A stretch of DNA of 64,000 nt, from assembly GCF_900109605.1 (NCBI RefSeq), contig NZ_FOAM01000006.1, forward strand, positions 62,001-126,000. The letters are read 5' to 3'. Positions 18,583 through 27,505 of this stretch are shown here, in pieces (positions within the stretch are counted from its first letter, which is position 1; each line of letters begins with the position of its first letter). This stretch comes from Xaviernesmea oryzae (GTDB lineage Bacteria; Pseudomonadota; Alphaproteobacteria; Rhizobiales; Rhizobiaceae). A model generated the notes under the pieces. It had not been told where the DNA came from and searched no databases. It was given only the letters and a program-made list of their open reading frames with translations. The translations under genes were made by a program, and so were the position numbers.

Positions 18583-18849
18583 TCAGTCTTCGTCCTGCGG
18601 CAGCTCGATCATGCCGAGCGCGGCCAGATAGGTGTCGAGAATGGCTTCCTGCTCAGCGCGTTCGTCCTTGTCCTGCTTGCGGATCTGGATGACCTTGCGC
18701 AGGATCTTGGTATCGAAGCCCGTGCCCTTGGCCTCGCCATAGACGTCCTTGATATCGTCGGCGATGGTCTTCTTTTCTTCTTCAAGGCGCTCGATCCGCT
18801 CGATGAACGAGCGCAGCTGATCGCGTGCGACTTCATGCGCGTCCGCCAT
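18583..18849 (-). CDS. gapR: GapR nucleoid-associated protein (DUF2312)
   Basis: 88 residues. The sequence [20 protein letters not shown] followed by the coiled-coil stretch [13 protein letters not shown] and the basic [18 protein letters not shown] is the DUF2312 family, whose Caulobacter member GapR clamps overtwisted DNA ahead of forks and polymerases and stimulates topoisomerases. The ATG at 18849 has an AGGAG site seven bases upstream, which trims ten residues from a longer open frame. The transcript has its own terminator and an unusual structured leader at 18873-18975. Confidence 0.92.
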   Translation of the reverse strand: MADAHEVARDQLRSFIERIERLEEEKKTIADDIKDVYGEAKGTGFDTKILRKVIQIRKQDKDERAEQEAILDTYLAALGMIELPQDED

Positions 18850-18872
18850 GGCAATCTCCTTTATGCGGGATG

Positions 18873-18975
18873 GGAGCACCTAACAAAAGCTCTTCGATCC
18901 GGCCTCGTCACGCTTCGCCGCAAGATGAAGCTAAGCGCGTCAGAGGCATCGCTCAGAGATCGTGTTAGGTGCTCC
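18873..18975 (-). promoter_or_regulatory. Structured element in the gapR leader bounded by 13-bp inverted repeats
   Basis: GGAGCACCTAACA at 18873-18885 is repeated as its exact complement at 18963-18975, 77 bases apart. On the gapR strand the closing stem would end 10 bases before the AGGAG ribosome-binding site. Inner segments can also pair. This may be a cis-regulatory RNA, a small stable RNA or a tiny dispersed repeat with terminal inverted repeats. It matches no riboswitch I know. Confidence 0.55.
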
Positions 18976-19085
18976 AAGCGTGGATGGCAGTCCCTGCCGT
19001 GAAGCCGCCGCAAGGTCAAGCCTTGAATCGGAGCGTGGGCGCAATAGTCCCTTTCAGGCGCTTCAGCGCGTGGGCCAGGCCCGGA

Positions 19086-19397
19086 TCAATCCTTGTGATC
19101 CGGCTTGTTCGCGTCGAAGGCGGCCTGCGCTTGGGGCGAGGCCTCCTTTTGATGCTGGGCCCGCCAGGCCTCGTAGGGCATGCCATAGATGTGCTCGCGC
19201 GCCTGATCCTTGGTCAGCGGCACGCCGGCTGCCTGGGCGGCCTCGCCATACCAGTTGGACAGGCAGTTCCGGCAAAAGCCGGCCAGATTCATCAGGTCGA
19301 TGTTCTGCACGTCGCTGCGCTGGTCGAGATGGGCCAGCAGCCTGCGAAATGCGGCAGCCTCGAAGGCCTGTTGCTGTTCGGGGGTCAGCGCCGTCAT
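19086..19397 (-). CDS. DUF1244 family protein
   Basis: 103 residues, cytosolic, no signal peptide. The core CRNCLSNWYGEAAQAAGVPL with two close cysteines (residues 42 and 45), then HIYGMPYEAWRAQHQ, is the DUF1244 family signature, conserved in proteobacteria without an assigned function. The start at 19397 has AGGAGAG upstream. It lies between the N-formylglutamate amidohydrolase gene and gapR on the same strand, with 145 and over 200 bases on either side, so co-transcription is not obvious. Confidence 0.85.
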   Translation of the reverse strand: MTALTPEQQQAFEAAAFRRLLAHLDQRSDVQNIDLMNLAGFCRNCLSNWYGEAAQAAGVPLTKDQAREHIYGMPYEAWRAQHQKEASPQAQAAFDANKPDHKD

Positions 19398-19541
19398 GCT
19401 CTCTCCTTCTGGTCCAACGGTTCGATCGACCGATGTGCACTGATGTGGCGGCCTGCGCGTCCGGAAGCAAGGGCTTCTTGCCCAGATGCCCCTAAGGTGA
19501 AAGCGTAAAGCCTTGCCGCAGCGTCAGCACCCGATCCTGGC

Positions 19542-20363
19542 TCAGGCCGATCCGCTTCCGGCCGTATCCACGTCCGGATAGGGTCCCGTGCGCGAGGCAT
19601 GGCGCTCGTAGCGATGCAGCTCAGGTCGGCGGTTGAGATCCATCAGCAACAGCGCCAGGCGATCCGCCCATGCCTCGACGCCTGCCGCATCGCCGATCTC
19701 GTCCTGGCGTACCTCGATCAAAGCATGCGGAATGCCCGTCATCATGCAGTGACGATAGAGCGTGTCACCCTTCAGCGCGCCATCGTAAGGCTCGTTGTCG
19801 CCGGTGTGGATGGAGAGCGCTTCCAGCGCTGCGATCAGCGGCCGGGCAACACGGTCATCCCCATCCCAGAGGACGGCCGCCGCCCAGGGGCGCGGGACAC
19901 CCTTCCAGCTCGGTGTATAGGAATGCAGCGAGATCACCAGCGGCGCCGCCCCATGCGCTGCCGCAGCCTCCTTGATCAAGGCGTCGACAGCGGTATGGTA
20001 GGGCCGATGGAAGCGGTCGATACGCTCTTGCCACGCCTCTTTCGTGATCGGATGATTGCCGGGAATGATCGCACCGTCCGAAATGCGCATGATCAGCGTC
20101 GGGTCGTCCTCGCCGCGGTTTGGATCGATCAGCAACCGGGAAAAGCGGCTCATGACAGCGGGCGCCCCTGTCAACTGGCACAGGCGACGCAGCAGCGGCT
20201 CGATGCCGATATCATAGGCGATATGGCGGGCGAAGGCACTTTCCGGCAAGCCAAGGCGGCCATATTCAGTGGGAACGAGGCTGGTCGCATGGTCGCCGAG
20301 AAGCACCAGGCCTGCCGCAAAATTGCCCTCAATGCGTTCGAAAGCCGCGCTGTTGTCCATCAT
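19542..20363 (-). CDS. N-formylglutamate amidohydrolase family protein
   Basis: 273 residues. It matches PF05013: GLVLLGDHATSLVPTEYGRL near the N-terminus, HIAYDIGIEP, the arginine-rich SRLLIDPNRGEDDPTL, RFHRPYHTAVDAL and VISLHSYTPSW with a metal-binding His. The family hydrolyses N-formylglutamate in histidine degradation, but many rhizobial members sit outside hut operons, as here, and the true substrate is uncertain. The ATG at 20363 (MMDNSAAFERIEG) is preferred; an upstream ATG at 20417 would add a basic tail. A second, distant paralogue lies at 61.2-62.1 kb. Confidence 0.83.
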   Translation of the reverse strand: MMDNSAAFERIEGNFAAGLVLLGDHATSLVPTEYGRLGLPESAFARHIAYDIGIEPLLRRLCQLTGAPAVMSRFSRLLIDPNRGEDDPTLIMRISDGAIIPGNHPITKEAWQERIDRFHRPYHTAVDALIKEAAAAHGAAPLVISLHSYTPSWKGVPRPWAAAVLWDGDDRVARPLIAALEALSIHTGDNEPYDGALKGDTLYRHCMMTGIPHALIEVRQDEIGDAAGVEAWADRLALLLMDLNRRPELHRYERHASRTGPYPDVDTAGSGSA

Positions 20364-20717
20364 TTTCCGGTTGCCTCTTCCGCCCCGAGCGTAAGAAGTC
20401 TTTGAAATCGGACTCATTCTCGGGAATTATGCAGCCATTTCAAAATTCTGCAGTCTGCCTTCGCCATACTGGTCCAGGCGGCGGCTGCAGGGAGAAAGAA
20501 TGACGTTCTGATGACATGCGATGATCTGGCCGGCAAGGGGCGGCTGCCCGGCAAAGGGCGGCAAATGCAGTTTCCGCAGGCCTTGAAAGACGGGTCGCGG
20601 CCCGGTTTAAGTTCGGATTATTCCTTGTCAGCTAGAGTGATTAAATCGATTAGATCTGCGTTGACATCGTCGGCGTCGCGTCGCAAGAAGGCGCAGGTCA
20701 AACACAGTGGAGCACCA
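20364..20717. other. Intergenic region upstream of DUF1036-pyk
   Basis: 354 bases with an open but unconvincing plus-strand frame. It contains the AT-richer stretch GTGATTAAATCGATTAGATC near 20637, a plausible promoter zone for the DUF1036-pyk operon. Confidence 0.4.
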
Positions 20718-21197
20718 TTGGGAACCGTGTCTGGAGTTCAGGGCGCGCGGGCGGGCGGCTGGTCTGCCGCAGGGCTTGGTCTCTTTCTCGTCGTAGCGGC
20801 CGCGCCTGTTCTGGCGCCTGGCGCCGCCCATGCCGAATTCCGGGTGTGCAATGGCACACAGAATCTGGTGGGCGTTGCGATCGGCTATCGCGCGAAGGAA
20901 GGCTGGGTCACGGAAGGCTGGTGGCAGGTGCCGGCCACCACCTGCGCCACCCTGATCGAGGGCGAACTGCAATCGCGCTACTATTATCTCTATGCCGAGG
21001 ATGCAGCGCGCGGCGGTCGATGGACGGGGGACGTGAACATGTGCGTCGCCGAAAACGAGTTCAAGATCGTCGGCGTTCAGGATTGCTTTGCGCGCGGTTT
21101 CCAGCGGATGGGCTTCAAGGAATATGACACGGGCCGACAGGGCAGCTGGATGGTTCAGCTCTCCGATACGCCCGGCTCCCAGGAAGGTCAGAATTGA
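20718..21197 (+). CDS. DUF1036 exported protein
   Basis: 159 residues if started at the TTG at 20718, which has GGAG five bases upstream; a GTG at 20727 or an upstream ATG are alternatives. A signal peptide (GLGLFLVVAAAPVLAPGAAHA) precedes EFRVCNGTQNLVGVAIGYRA, GWVTEGWWQVPATTC and SRYYYLYAED, the DUF1036 signature. Four cysteines could form disulfides in the periplasm. Function is unknown. Its TGA overlaps the ATG of pyk by one base, so the two are translationally coupled, an arrangement I recall from other rhizobia. Confidence 0.85.
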   Translation: MGTVSGVQGARAGGWSAAGLGLFLVVAAAPVLAPGAAHAEFRVCNGTQNLVGVAIGYRAKEGWVTEGWWQVPATTCATLIEGELQSRYYYLYAEDAARGGRWTGDVNMCVAENEFKIVGVQDCFARGFQRMGFKEYDTGRQGSWMVQLSDTPGSQEGQN

Positions 21198-22636
21198 TGA
21201 TGCGCAACAGAAAAGCCAAGATCCTCGCCACGCTCGGTCCGGCTTCGGGCGAGGAGGAGATGATCCAGAAGCTGCATGAGGCGGGGGCCGACCTCTTCCG
21301 CATCAATATGAGCCATGCCAGCCATGATCTGATGCGCACGCTGATTGCGCGCATTCGCTCGGTGGAGGCGCGCTGTGGCCGGCCGATCGGCATTCTGGCC
21401 GATCTTCAGGGGCCGAAGCTGCGCGTCGGCAAGTTTGCCAATACCAAGGTGACGCTGACGCCGGGCCAGACCTTCACGCTCGACAACAACGAGGCTCTGG
21501 GCGACGAGACCCGGGTCTTCCTGCCGCATCCCGAAATTCTCGAAGCGGTCAAGCCGGGCCATCGGCTCTTGATCGACGATGGCAAGCTGCATCTGAAGGC
21601 GGAGCAGGCCGACGGCAAGAGCATCGTCTGCACCGTCGTTTCCGGCACCTCGATATCAGACCGCAAGGGCGTCAGCCTGCCGGATACGCTGCTCGGCGTC
21701 GGCGTTCTGACCGAAAAGGATCGCGCCGATCTCGACGCGGTGCTCGCCACCAACGAGGTAGACTGGATTGCGCTCTCCTTCGTGCAGCGCCCGGAAGACC
21801 TGGCCGAAGTGCGCAAGATCTCCCAGGGGCGCGCCGGCCTGATGTCGAAGATCGAAAAGCCGCAGGCCATCGAGCGGATCGATGAGATCATCGAACTCTC
21901 CGACGCTCTGATGGTGGCACGTGGCGATCTGGGCGTTGAAATGCCGCTCGAAGCCGTGCCGGGCCTGCAGAAGCAACTGATCCGCGCCTGCCGCCGCGCC
22001 GGCAAGCCGGTGGTCGTCGCCACGCAGATGCTGGAGTCGATGATCTCCGCGCCGGTTCCCACCCGCGCCGAAGTGTCCGACGTTGCCACCGCCGTCTTCG
22101 AAGGCGCGGATGCCGTCATGCTGTCGGCCGAGTCGGCCTCGGGTGCCTATCCGGTCGAAGCCGTATCGACCATGGCCTCGATCGCCAGCAAGGTGGAGCG
22201 AGACCCGCATTATTCCGGCATCATCTACGCCCAGCGCACGCCACCGGAAGCGACCGGCGCCGATGCGATTTCACTCGCCGCCCACCAGATCGCCGAGACG
22301 CTGAACCTTGCCGCCATCGTCTGCTACACCTCTTCGGGCAATACCGGCTTGCGTGCGGCCCGCGAACGTCCGCAGGTGCCGGTCATCGCTCTGTCGCCCG
22401 TGATCCAGACCGCGCGCCGCCTGTCGGTGGTCTGGGGCCTCCACAGCGTCGTCACCGGCGATGCATCCGATCTCGACGACATGGTCAACCGTGCCTGCCG
22501 CATCGTTGTGGACGAAGGATTCGGCAAGCCGGGCGACCGCATCATCATCTCTGCCGGTGTCCCGCTTGGCACGCCTGGCGCGACCAACATGCTGCGTATC
22601 GCCTATATCGGCCCCGATGGCCAAACCGGGTTCTAA
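21197..22636 (+). CDS. pyk: Pyruvate kinase
   Basis: Final step of glycolysis: phosphoenolpyruvate plus ADP to pyruvate plus ATP. 479 residues, normal for bacterial type II enzymes. Signatures are ILATLGPAS at the N-terminus, FRINMSHA, LADLQGPKLRVG, the active-site block MSKIEKPQAIERIDEI, MVARGDLGVEMPLE and ATQMLESMI. The C-terminal allosteric domain is complete. AAGG lies nine bases before the ATG at 21197; ATG at 21200 is equally possible. A strong terminator follows. Confidence 0.97.
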   Translation: MMRNRKAKILATLGPASGEEEMIQKLHEAGADLFRINMSHASHDLMRTLIARIRSVEARCGRPIGILADLQGPKLRVGKFANTKVTLTPGQTFTLDNNEALGDETRVFLPHPEILEAVKPGHRLLIDDGKLHLKAEQADGKSIVCTVVSGTSISDRKGVSLPDTLLGVGVLTEKDRADLDAVLATNEVDWIALSFVQRPEDLAEVRKISQGRAGLMSKIEKPQAIERIDEIIELSDALMVARGDLGVEMPLEAVPGLQKQLIRACRRAGKPVVVATQMLESMISAPVPTRAEVSDVATAVFEGADAVMLSAESASGAYPVEAVSTMASIASKVERDPHYSGIIYAQRTPPEATGADAISLAAHQIAETLNLAAIVCYTSSGNTGLRAARERPQVPVIALSPVIQTARRLSVVWGLHSVVTGDASDLDDMVNRACRIVVDEGFGKPGDRIIISAGVPLGTPGATNMLRIAYIGPDGQTGF

Positions 22637-22660
22637 ACGTCGATTTTCAATGAAAACTCG

Positions 22661-22694
22661 AAAGGGCGCGTCCTGCCGGGCGCGCCCTTTTTTT
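22661..22694 (+). terminator. Rho-independent terminator of pyk
   Basis: AAAGGGCGCG / CGCGCCCTTT 10-bp stem, 10-base loop, followed by further T residues. Confidence 0.92.
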
Positions 22695-22749
22695 GTCGTC
22701 CTGTTCCCGTTATCGACGACGCCGTCGATGACAGCAAGGCAGGTGCCGT

Positions 22750-23832
22750 CTATGGCTCCTTGTCGTTCGCGATCCGCCGCTCGGCCCGCCGCGCAATGCC
22801 GGCCAGGTCAGGATGCTGGCCGGCCACGGTCTCGATCGCGGCAATGGCAACGTCGGTAACGACATAATCGGGCTTGTGACCGAGATTATGGATCCGCACC
22901 AGCCGTGAGCCTGCAATGGCCTTGTGCAACCCTTCGGAATGGATCTCCGGCAGGACGATATGATCACGGTCGCCGGTGACAATGACAGTGGGCACGTGGA
23001 TCTCGCTGTAGCGTGGCGCGACCTTGCGGACATACTCAAGCAGATTGGCAATATCGGTGGCGTTGTTGCGGAAGACGTCGGGCCTCAGGGCAAGACGGGC
23101 CCGCGTGCGCGCAATGTAATCGTCCGGGCGCGGATTGGGCGCAAAGACGGCGCGGGTCGCCTTGTCGATCGACAGGAGGCCGACCGGCGGCACGACGAGC
23201 GTGGAAAAGAGCGGCCCGATCACCGGCGTCCTGGCAACGGAATAATACCATTCGATGCCGCCCGGCCAAGGATGAGTCGCGGGCGACAGAAAAACGAGGC
23301 CGGCGACCATCTCCCGATGACGCAGGGCAAAGGTGGCGGCGATGGCCCCGCCGAAGGAATGGCTGACGATAATCGCCTTGCGGATGCCCCGCGTCTCCAT
23401 CAGCGCGGCGATCGCATCGGCCTGTCCATCGGGAAAGCGGTTGCGGGCGGGCCCCGCATCGGAAAAGCCCAGCCCGGGGCGATCGACGAACAGCATTTCC
23501 GCCCGCCCATCCAGAGGCGCCCGGAACGCCCCCAGCGGATCGAGCAGGCTGGTGCTGGCGCCATGGATGAAGACGAGCGGCGGCAGATCGGCGCCCGCAG
23601 GGCGGGGCACATGCACGCTGTTCATCTTGAAGCCGCCGACATCGATGCGTTCGGCCTGTTCCGGCCCTGGCGGACGAGCGGCGGCATGACGCGCAGAGTC
23701 GGTCGCGCCGGCCGCCTGAGCGGCCGGAGGCATAACCATGGCCGAGAGCGTCAGCGAAACCATGAGGGCGCTCAGGCGCGGGATTGAGGCGGACCAGGCA
23801 AAGCGGCTGGCAAGGGGAAAAGAGCGTGTCAT
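22750..23832 (-). CDS. Exported alpha/beta hydrolase
   Basis: 360 residues. An N-terminal signal (LSALMVSLTLSAMVMPPAAQA) is followed by the alpha/beta fold: oxyanion motif FIHGAST, VDRPGLGFSD, nucleophile elbow VSHSFGGA, an acid in VTGDRDHIV and the catalytic histidine in NLGHKPDY. A role as a periplasmic or secreted esterase or lipase is inferred. The ATG at 23832 places the signal peptide close to the N-terminus; no clear ribosome-binding site is seen and an ATG at 23841 is possible. It is convergent with pyk and separated by the pyk terminator. Confidence 0.85.
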   Translation of the reverse strand: MTRSFPLASRFAWSASIPRLSALMVSLTLSAMVMPPAAQAAGATDSARHAAARPPGPEQAERIDVGGFKMNSVHVPRPAGADLPPLVFIHGASTSLLDPLGAFRAPLDGRAEMLFVDRPGLGFSDAGPARNRFPDGQADAIAALMETRGIRKAIIVSHSFGGAIAATFALRHREMVAGLVFLSPATHPWPGGIEWYYSVARTPVIGPLFSTLVVPPVGLLSIDKATRAVFAPNPRPDDYIARTRARLALRPDVFRNNATDIANLLEYVRKVAPRYSEIHVPTVIVTGDRDHIVLPEIHSEGLHKAIAGSRLVRIHNLGHKPDYVVTDVAIAAIETVAGQHPDLAGIARRAERRIANDKEP

Positions 23833-23979
23833 ATGCCACATACGCCCGCAGGCTGGCGTCGGTTCAAGCGGAACGGCAAGAGAGCCGGATTTCACCACAG
23901 CCGGACACAGATGCCATCTTCGATAATGGTGGTCTGTGCAGAGAGAAAGGCCTCATGCCGACCGTATCCGGCATGACCG

Positions 23980-24660
23980 TCAGGTCCGGCTGCCCGCGAC
24001 CTTCTCCTGCAGCTCGTTCAACTGCTCCTGCGCCTTTCGCTCGGCCGGGTAAATCGCCAGAAAGCGCTCCCACGCGCGGGCGGCCAGCTCAGGCTTGTCG
24101 GTCGAGGTCAGAATCGTCGCCATGCCGGCCAGCGCGCCGAAATGGCGCGGCTCGAGCTGCAGCACGTGATTGATGTCGGACATCGCCTTGCGGTAATTGT
24201 TCATCTGATAATGCAGCGTCGCCCGCGCATTCCAGCCCTCGGAGTAATCCGGCGCGAGCGCGATCACCTGGTCGTAGAAATCGAGGGCGCTGGTCTGGCG
24301 GTTTTCAGCGATGGCCTTGGACGCCCAGAGCATCAGGAGATTGACCGTTGGGCTGCCGGATTCCGCCCATTCGAGCCGGATCTGGCCGGACAGCTCACGC
24401 GCCTTGTCCGGATTGCGCTCGCGCTTCAGCGCATCGAACAGCGCATCCAGCGTGGCCTTGCGGTCGTCGGAGGCGATCCCCCGTCTGGCCGCAGCGGAAT
24501 CGGCCAGCGCTGTCTTTGGCAGGGACGGAGCCACCACATCCGGACTGTCCAGCATGGGCGCCGTTTCTTGACCCGGCCCTTCGGCCGATCTGGCCACGCC
24601 AACGGCTCCAAGCGACAGAAGCAGACATGCGGCAAATACACGAATCAAAAAATTGGCCAT
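23980..24660 (-). CDS. Exported tetratricopeptide-repeat protein
   Basis: 226 residues with a signal peptide FLIRVFAACLLLSLGAVGVA. Residues ~110-215 hold about three TPR units, visible in SALDFYDQVIALAPDYSEGW, ARATLHYQMNNYRKAM and the LAARAWERFLAIYP helix pair. TPRs mediate protein contacts; this is probably a periplasmic scaffold of unknown partner. The same strand carries the L36 gene upstream and the alpha/beta hydrolase downstream, with gaps of 115 and 147 bases. Confidence 0.83.
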   Translation of the reverse strand: MANFLIRVFAACLLLSLGAVGVARSAEGPGQETAPMLDSPDVVAPSLPKTALADSAAARRGIASDDRKATLDALFDALKRERNPDKARELSGQIRLEWAESGSPTVNLLMLWASKAIAENRQTSALDFYDQVIALAPDYSEGWNARATLHYQMNNYRKAMSDINHVLQLEPRHFGALAGMATILTSTDKPELAARAWERFLAIYPAERKAQEQLNELQEKVAGSRT

Positions 24661-24775
24661 GGCGTTCAGGTTACCCCGCCATGGCCGATCTTCAAATCAC
24701 AAAAGCTGTGACATGTCCCGGCATTCCCGAACGACCGTCAAAGCGGTGTCCAGAGACGCCAGCAAGCCTGAAGGC

Positions 24776-24901
24776 TCAGCCCTGACGGGCCTTGAAGCGC
24801 GGGTTCAGCTTGTTGATGATGTAGATGCGGCCCTTACGGCGAACCAGACGGTTCTCGCGATGACGGGTCTTCAGCGACTTGAGCGAATTCTTGATCTTCA
24901 T
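24776..24901 (-). CDS. ykgO: 50S ribosomal protein L36, cysteine-free type
   Basis: 41 residues starting [20 protein letters not shown] and ending NPRFKARQG. This is the YkgO-type L36 without the zinc-binding CXXC...C/H set and with the [10 protein letters not shown] core. It is a small basic protein of the large subunit. It stands upstream of the TPR gene on the minus strand. L31 in this window is also free of cysteine. Confidence 0.95.
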   Translation of the reverse strand: MKIKNSLKSLKTRHRENRLVRRKGRIYIINKLNPRFKARQG

Positions 24902-24956
24902 TTTCCTGATCCGCAGTTCTCGGCGGCGTGCAGCTCGCCCTGTCCCAAACATAAAT

Positions 24957-24988
24957 GAAAGCGCGCCCTCATACCGGAACGCGCTTTC
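24957..24988 (-). terminator. Terminator-like hairpin after purK
   Basis: GAAAGCGCG / CGCGCTTTC 9-bp stem with a 14-base loop, between purK and the L36 gene on the minus strand. The tail is A/T-rich rather than a clean T-run. Confidence 0.55.
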
Positions 24989-25126
24989 TTCAAGAGTGGC
25001 AGGCAGATAACCCGGACACGTGCCTCTGTCAATGCAAAAGCCGCCATTGCCGGCACCTTCAAGGGCTAAAAGCGGGAAGCTTTGGGCCGTGTGTCGTGGA
25101 TGCCGCCAAGCGCGACGCCCCGCCGC

Positions 25127-26182
25127 TCAGCGCGGGGAAAGAACCGTGACATGGCCCATCTTGCGGCCCGGCCTCGCCTCGTCCTTGCCGTAGAGGTGCA
25201 ACAGGGCATCCGGGGTTGCCAGCCAGTCCGGCACGCGATCGATATCGTCGCCGATCAGATTGTGCATGAGGCAATCGCTGTGGCGCCGGGTTTGGCCGAG
25301 GGGCAGGCCGGCCACGGCGCGCATGTGCTGCTCGAACTGTGAGACAAGGCAAGCGGCCTCTGTCCAATGACCCGAATTGTGCACGCGCGGCGCAATCTCG
25401 TTCACCGCCAGCTTGCCGCTGGCCAGCACGAAGAACTCGACGCCGATCACGCCGACATAATCGAGTGCGGTGAGAATCGAGGCCGCCGCGGACCGAGCGG
25501 CTTGCATGATGGCCACATCGACGTTCGCCGGCACCCGGGAGGTCGAGAGAATGCCATCACGATGGATGTTTTCCGCCGGATCGAAAGCCGAAATCGCTCC
25601 ATCGATGCTCCGGGCGGCGATGATCGAGATCTCGCGGATGAAAGGCACGAAGCTTTCGAGAATGAGGGGCACGCCGCCGAGTTCCGCAAAAGCGGCCTCT
25701 ATGTCCAGGCCTTCCGGCTTCAGCACCAGCTGCCCTTTGCCATCGTAACCGAAGCGGCGGGTCTTCAGGATGCCATGTCCGCCGAAATCCTCCAGCCCTG
25801 CCTGCAGGGCCTCCAGACTGTCGATCGCATGGTAGCGTGCCGTGTCCAGGCCACAGCCATTCAGGAAGCGCTTTTCCACCAGCCGGTCCTGCGAGACCTC
25901 AAGAGCCTTCGGCGGCGGGTAGACCGGGAGGCGCCGCGCCAGTCGCGTGGCTGCGATGAGCGGCACATTCTCGAATTCATAGGTAACGACGTCGCAGGCC
26001 TCAGCCAAAGCATCGAGCGCGGCCTCGTCGTCATAGGGTGCGACGATGACTCGATTGGCGACCTGCGCCGCTGGACAGTTCGCATCCGGCTCCAGGATGA
26101 CGACTTTCAGCGACAGGCGCGCCGCCGCCATGGCGAGCATGCGGCCGAGCTGGCCGCCGCCAATGATGCCAATCGTTTTCAT
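25127..26182 (-). CDS. purK: N5-carboxyaminoimidazole ribonucleotide synthase
   Basis: ATP-dependent carboxylation of aminoimidazole ribonucleotide in purine synthesis. 351 residues, ATP-grasp fold. It starts [20 protein letters not shown]; further signatures are [33 protein letters not shown] and [14 protein letters not shown]. The ATG at 26182 overlaps the purE TGA by four bases (ATGA), a coupled purE-purK operon. The terminal GKMGHVTVL is typical of PurK. Confidence 0.96.
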   Translation of the reverse strand: MKTIGIIGGGQLGRMLAMAAARLSLKVVILEPDANCPAAQVANRVIVAPYDDEAALDALAEACDVVTYEFENVPLIAATRLARRLPVYPPPKALEVSQDRLVEKRFLNGCGLDTARYHAIDSLEALQAGLEDFGGHGILKTRRFGYDGKGQLVLKPEGLDIEAAFAELGGVPLILESFVPFIREISIIAARSIDGAISAFDPAENIHRDGILSTSRVPANVDVAIMQAARSAAASILTALDYVGVIGVEFFVLASGKLAVNEIAPRVHNSGHWTEAACLVSQFEQHMRAVAGLPLGQTRRHSDCLMHNLIGDDIDRVPDWLATPDALLHLYGKDEARPGRKMGHVTVLSPR

Positions 26183-26679
26183 AGAGCATCCACCGGATGA
26201 AGGGCCACGGCCTCGCTTTGCTCGGCGCGCCATTGATCGAGCCGGTCGGCAAGGTCGAGATCCGACAAGGCGAGCACCGCGGCGGCCAGCAGCGCGGCAT
26301 TGATGGCGCCGGCGCGGCCAATGGCCAACGTGCCCACGGGAATCCCAGCCGGCATCTGGACGATGGACAGGAGGCTGTCCTGACCGGAGAGCGCCTTGGA
26401 CTGAACGGGAACGCCAAAGACCGGCAGAGGCGTCAGCGCCGCCGTCATGCCCGGCAAATGGGCCGCACCGCCCGCACCGGCGATGATCACCTTGAAGCCT
26501 TCCTCGCGGGCGCCCTGCGCGAAATCGATCATGCGCTCCGGCGTCCGATGCGCCGAAATGATTCGCGCGTCATAGGGGATGTCGAGCGCGTCGAGAATAT
26601 CGGCCGCGTTCTTCATGGTCTCCCAATCCGACTGGCTGCCCATGATGAGGGCGACGGGAGGCGAGGAATGGGAGGTCAC
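26179..26679 (-). CDS. purE: N5-carboxyaminoimidazole ribonucleotide mutase
   Basis: Moves the carboxyl group made by PurK from N5 to C4 of the imidazole. 166 residues, class I Pur[34 protein letters not shown] and [18 protein letters not shown] form the active site. First gene of the purE-purK pair. Upstream, a small YdcH-type gene on the same strand is 135 bases away. Confidence 0.97.
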   Translation of the reverse strand: MTSHSSPPVALIMGSQSDWETMKNAADILDALDIPYDARIISAHRTPERMIDFAQGAREEGFKVIIAGAGGAAHLPGMTAALTPLPVFGVPVQSKALSGQDSLLSIVQMPAGIPVGTLAIGRAGAINAALLAAAVLALSDLDLADRLDQWRAEQSEAVALHPVDAL

Positions 26680-26814
26680 GTCTTGCGGCTCCTCTAGAGG
26701 CGCCCGACCGGAGATCCGATACCGGCGGGCTTAAGGCCATGTTGCCTTTGAAAGGCTGGGATCGGAACAGGCATCTTCCCGCACCGAAACAGCGCAGGCA
26801 AGAGGCGAGCCGGA

Positions 26815-27018
26815 TCAGGCGATGATATCGGGAATGATCTGGTCTTCCAGCTTGGTGATCTTGTCCTTGATCGCCAGCTTTTTCTTCTTCATCCGCTGGA
26901 TGCGCAGGGCGTCGCAACCCGTCTGGATCATGGCGTTGATGGCGGTATCGTAGTCTTCATGCTCCTGCCGCAACCGCGCTACACTCAATCTGAGTTCCGC
27001 CTGATCCTGATCTGGCAT
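26815..27018 (-). CDS. YdcH-type DUF465 protein (67 aa)
   Basis: Charged, fully helical 67-residue protein starting MPDQDQAELRLSVARLRQEH and containing the DUF465 core RIQRMKKKKLAIKDKITKLE. The ATG at 27018 has a GAGGG-containing leader; an upstream frame exists but lacks signals. The family is widespread in proteobacteria, forms short coiled coils and has no settled role. It is divergent from a second DUF465 gene 313 bases away. Confidence 0.85.
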   Translation of the reverse strand: MPDQDQAELRLSVARLRQEHEDYDTAINAMIQTGCDALRIQRMKKKKLAIKDKITKLEDQIIPDIIA

Positions 27019-27331
27019 GTGCTTGACCCTCGCCGCGCCTTTCAAGCGTGTCACGCTCTCCTGGAGCCGCTCCGACGCTTCACCTCTTTGCTTCGACGCA
27101 TGCCATCGCAAGGCCGCTTGGCGACCTCATGTGACACGCCCGGGACGGCGCAACCGCCCTCTTGTCGTTTCGACGCGTCGCTTAGCATGGATTAACCGCA
27201 AACGGGAAGTTCGCCCCTGCCACGAAAACGCCTTCGACAAATGAAAAATGTCATGGCACACTCCTGTGCGTTACCAACCGGAACATCCGGCATCCAAGAC
27301 CGGGTGCAAGCTAGAAGGAAGGGACTGCCAA

Positions 27332-27505
27332 ATGAACATTGAGGCCCATCTCGCAACGCTTGAAAAGAAACATGGAGTATTGGAGGAAGAGTTGCATTCC
27401 GCGCTCTTGCAACCATCGACCAGGGACGATTACATTTCCAGCCTGAAGCGCAGAAAGTTGCAGCTGAAGGATGAAATCGCGAAGATCAAGTCTTCGTTTC
27501 ATTGA
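27332..27505 (+). CDS. YdcH-type DUF465 protein (57 aa)
   Basis: 57 residues: MNIEAHLATLEKKHGVLEEE then SLKRRKLQLKDEIAKIKSSF, the DUF465 helix pair. The ATG at 27332 has AAGGAAGGGACTGCCAA upstream. It is about the usual family length and differs considerably from its divergent neighbour, so it is an old duplication. The atypical non-coding stretch begins right after its stop. Confidence 0.85.
   Translation: MNIEAHLATLEKKHGVLEEELHSALLQPSTRDDYISSLKRRKLQLKDEIAKIKSSFH

Noticed and set aside
19542..20363. Histidine-utilisation operon around the N-formylglutamate amidohydrolases
   Set aside because: No hutH, hutU, hutI or hutC gene is near either copy.
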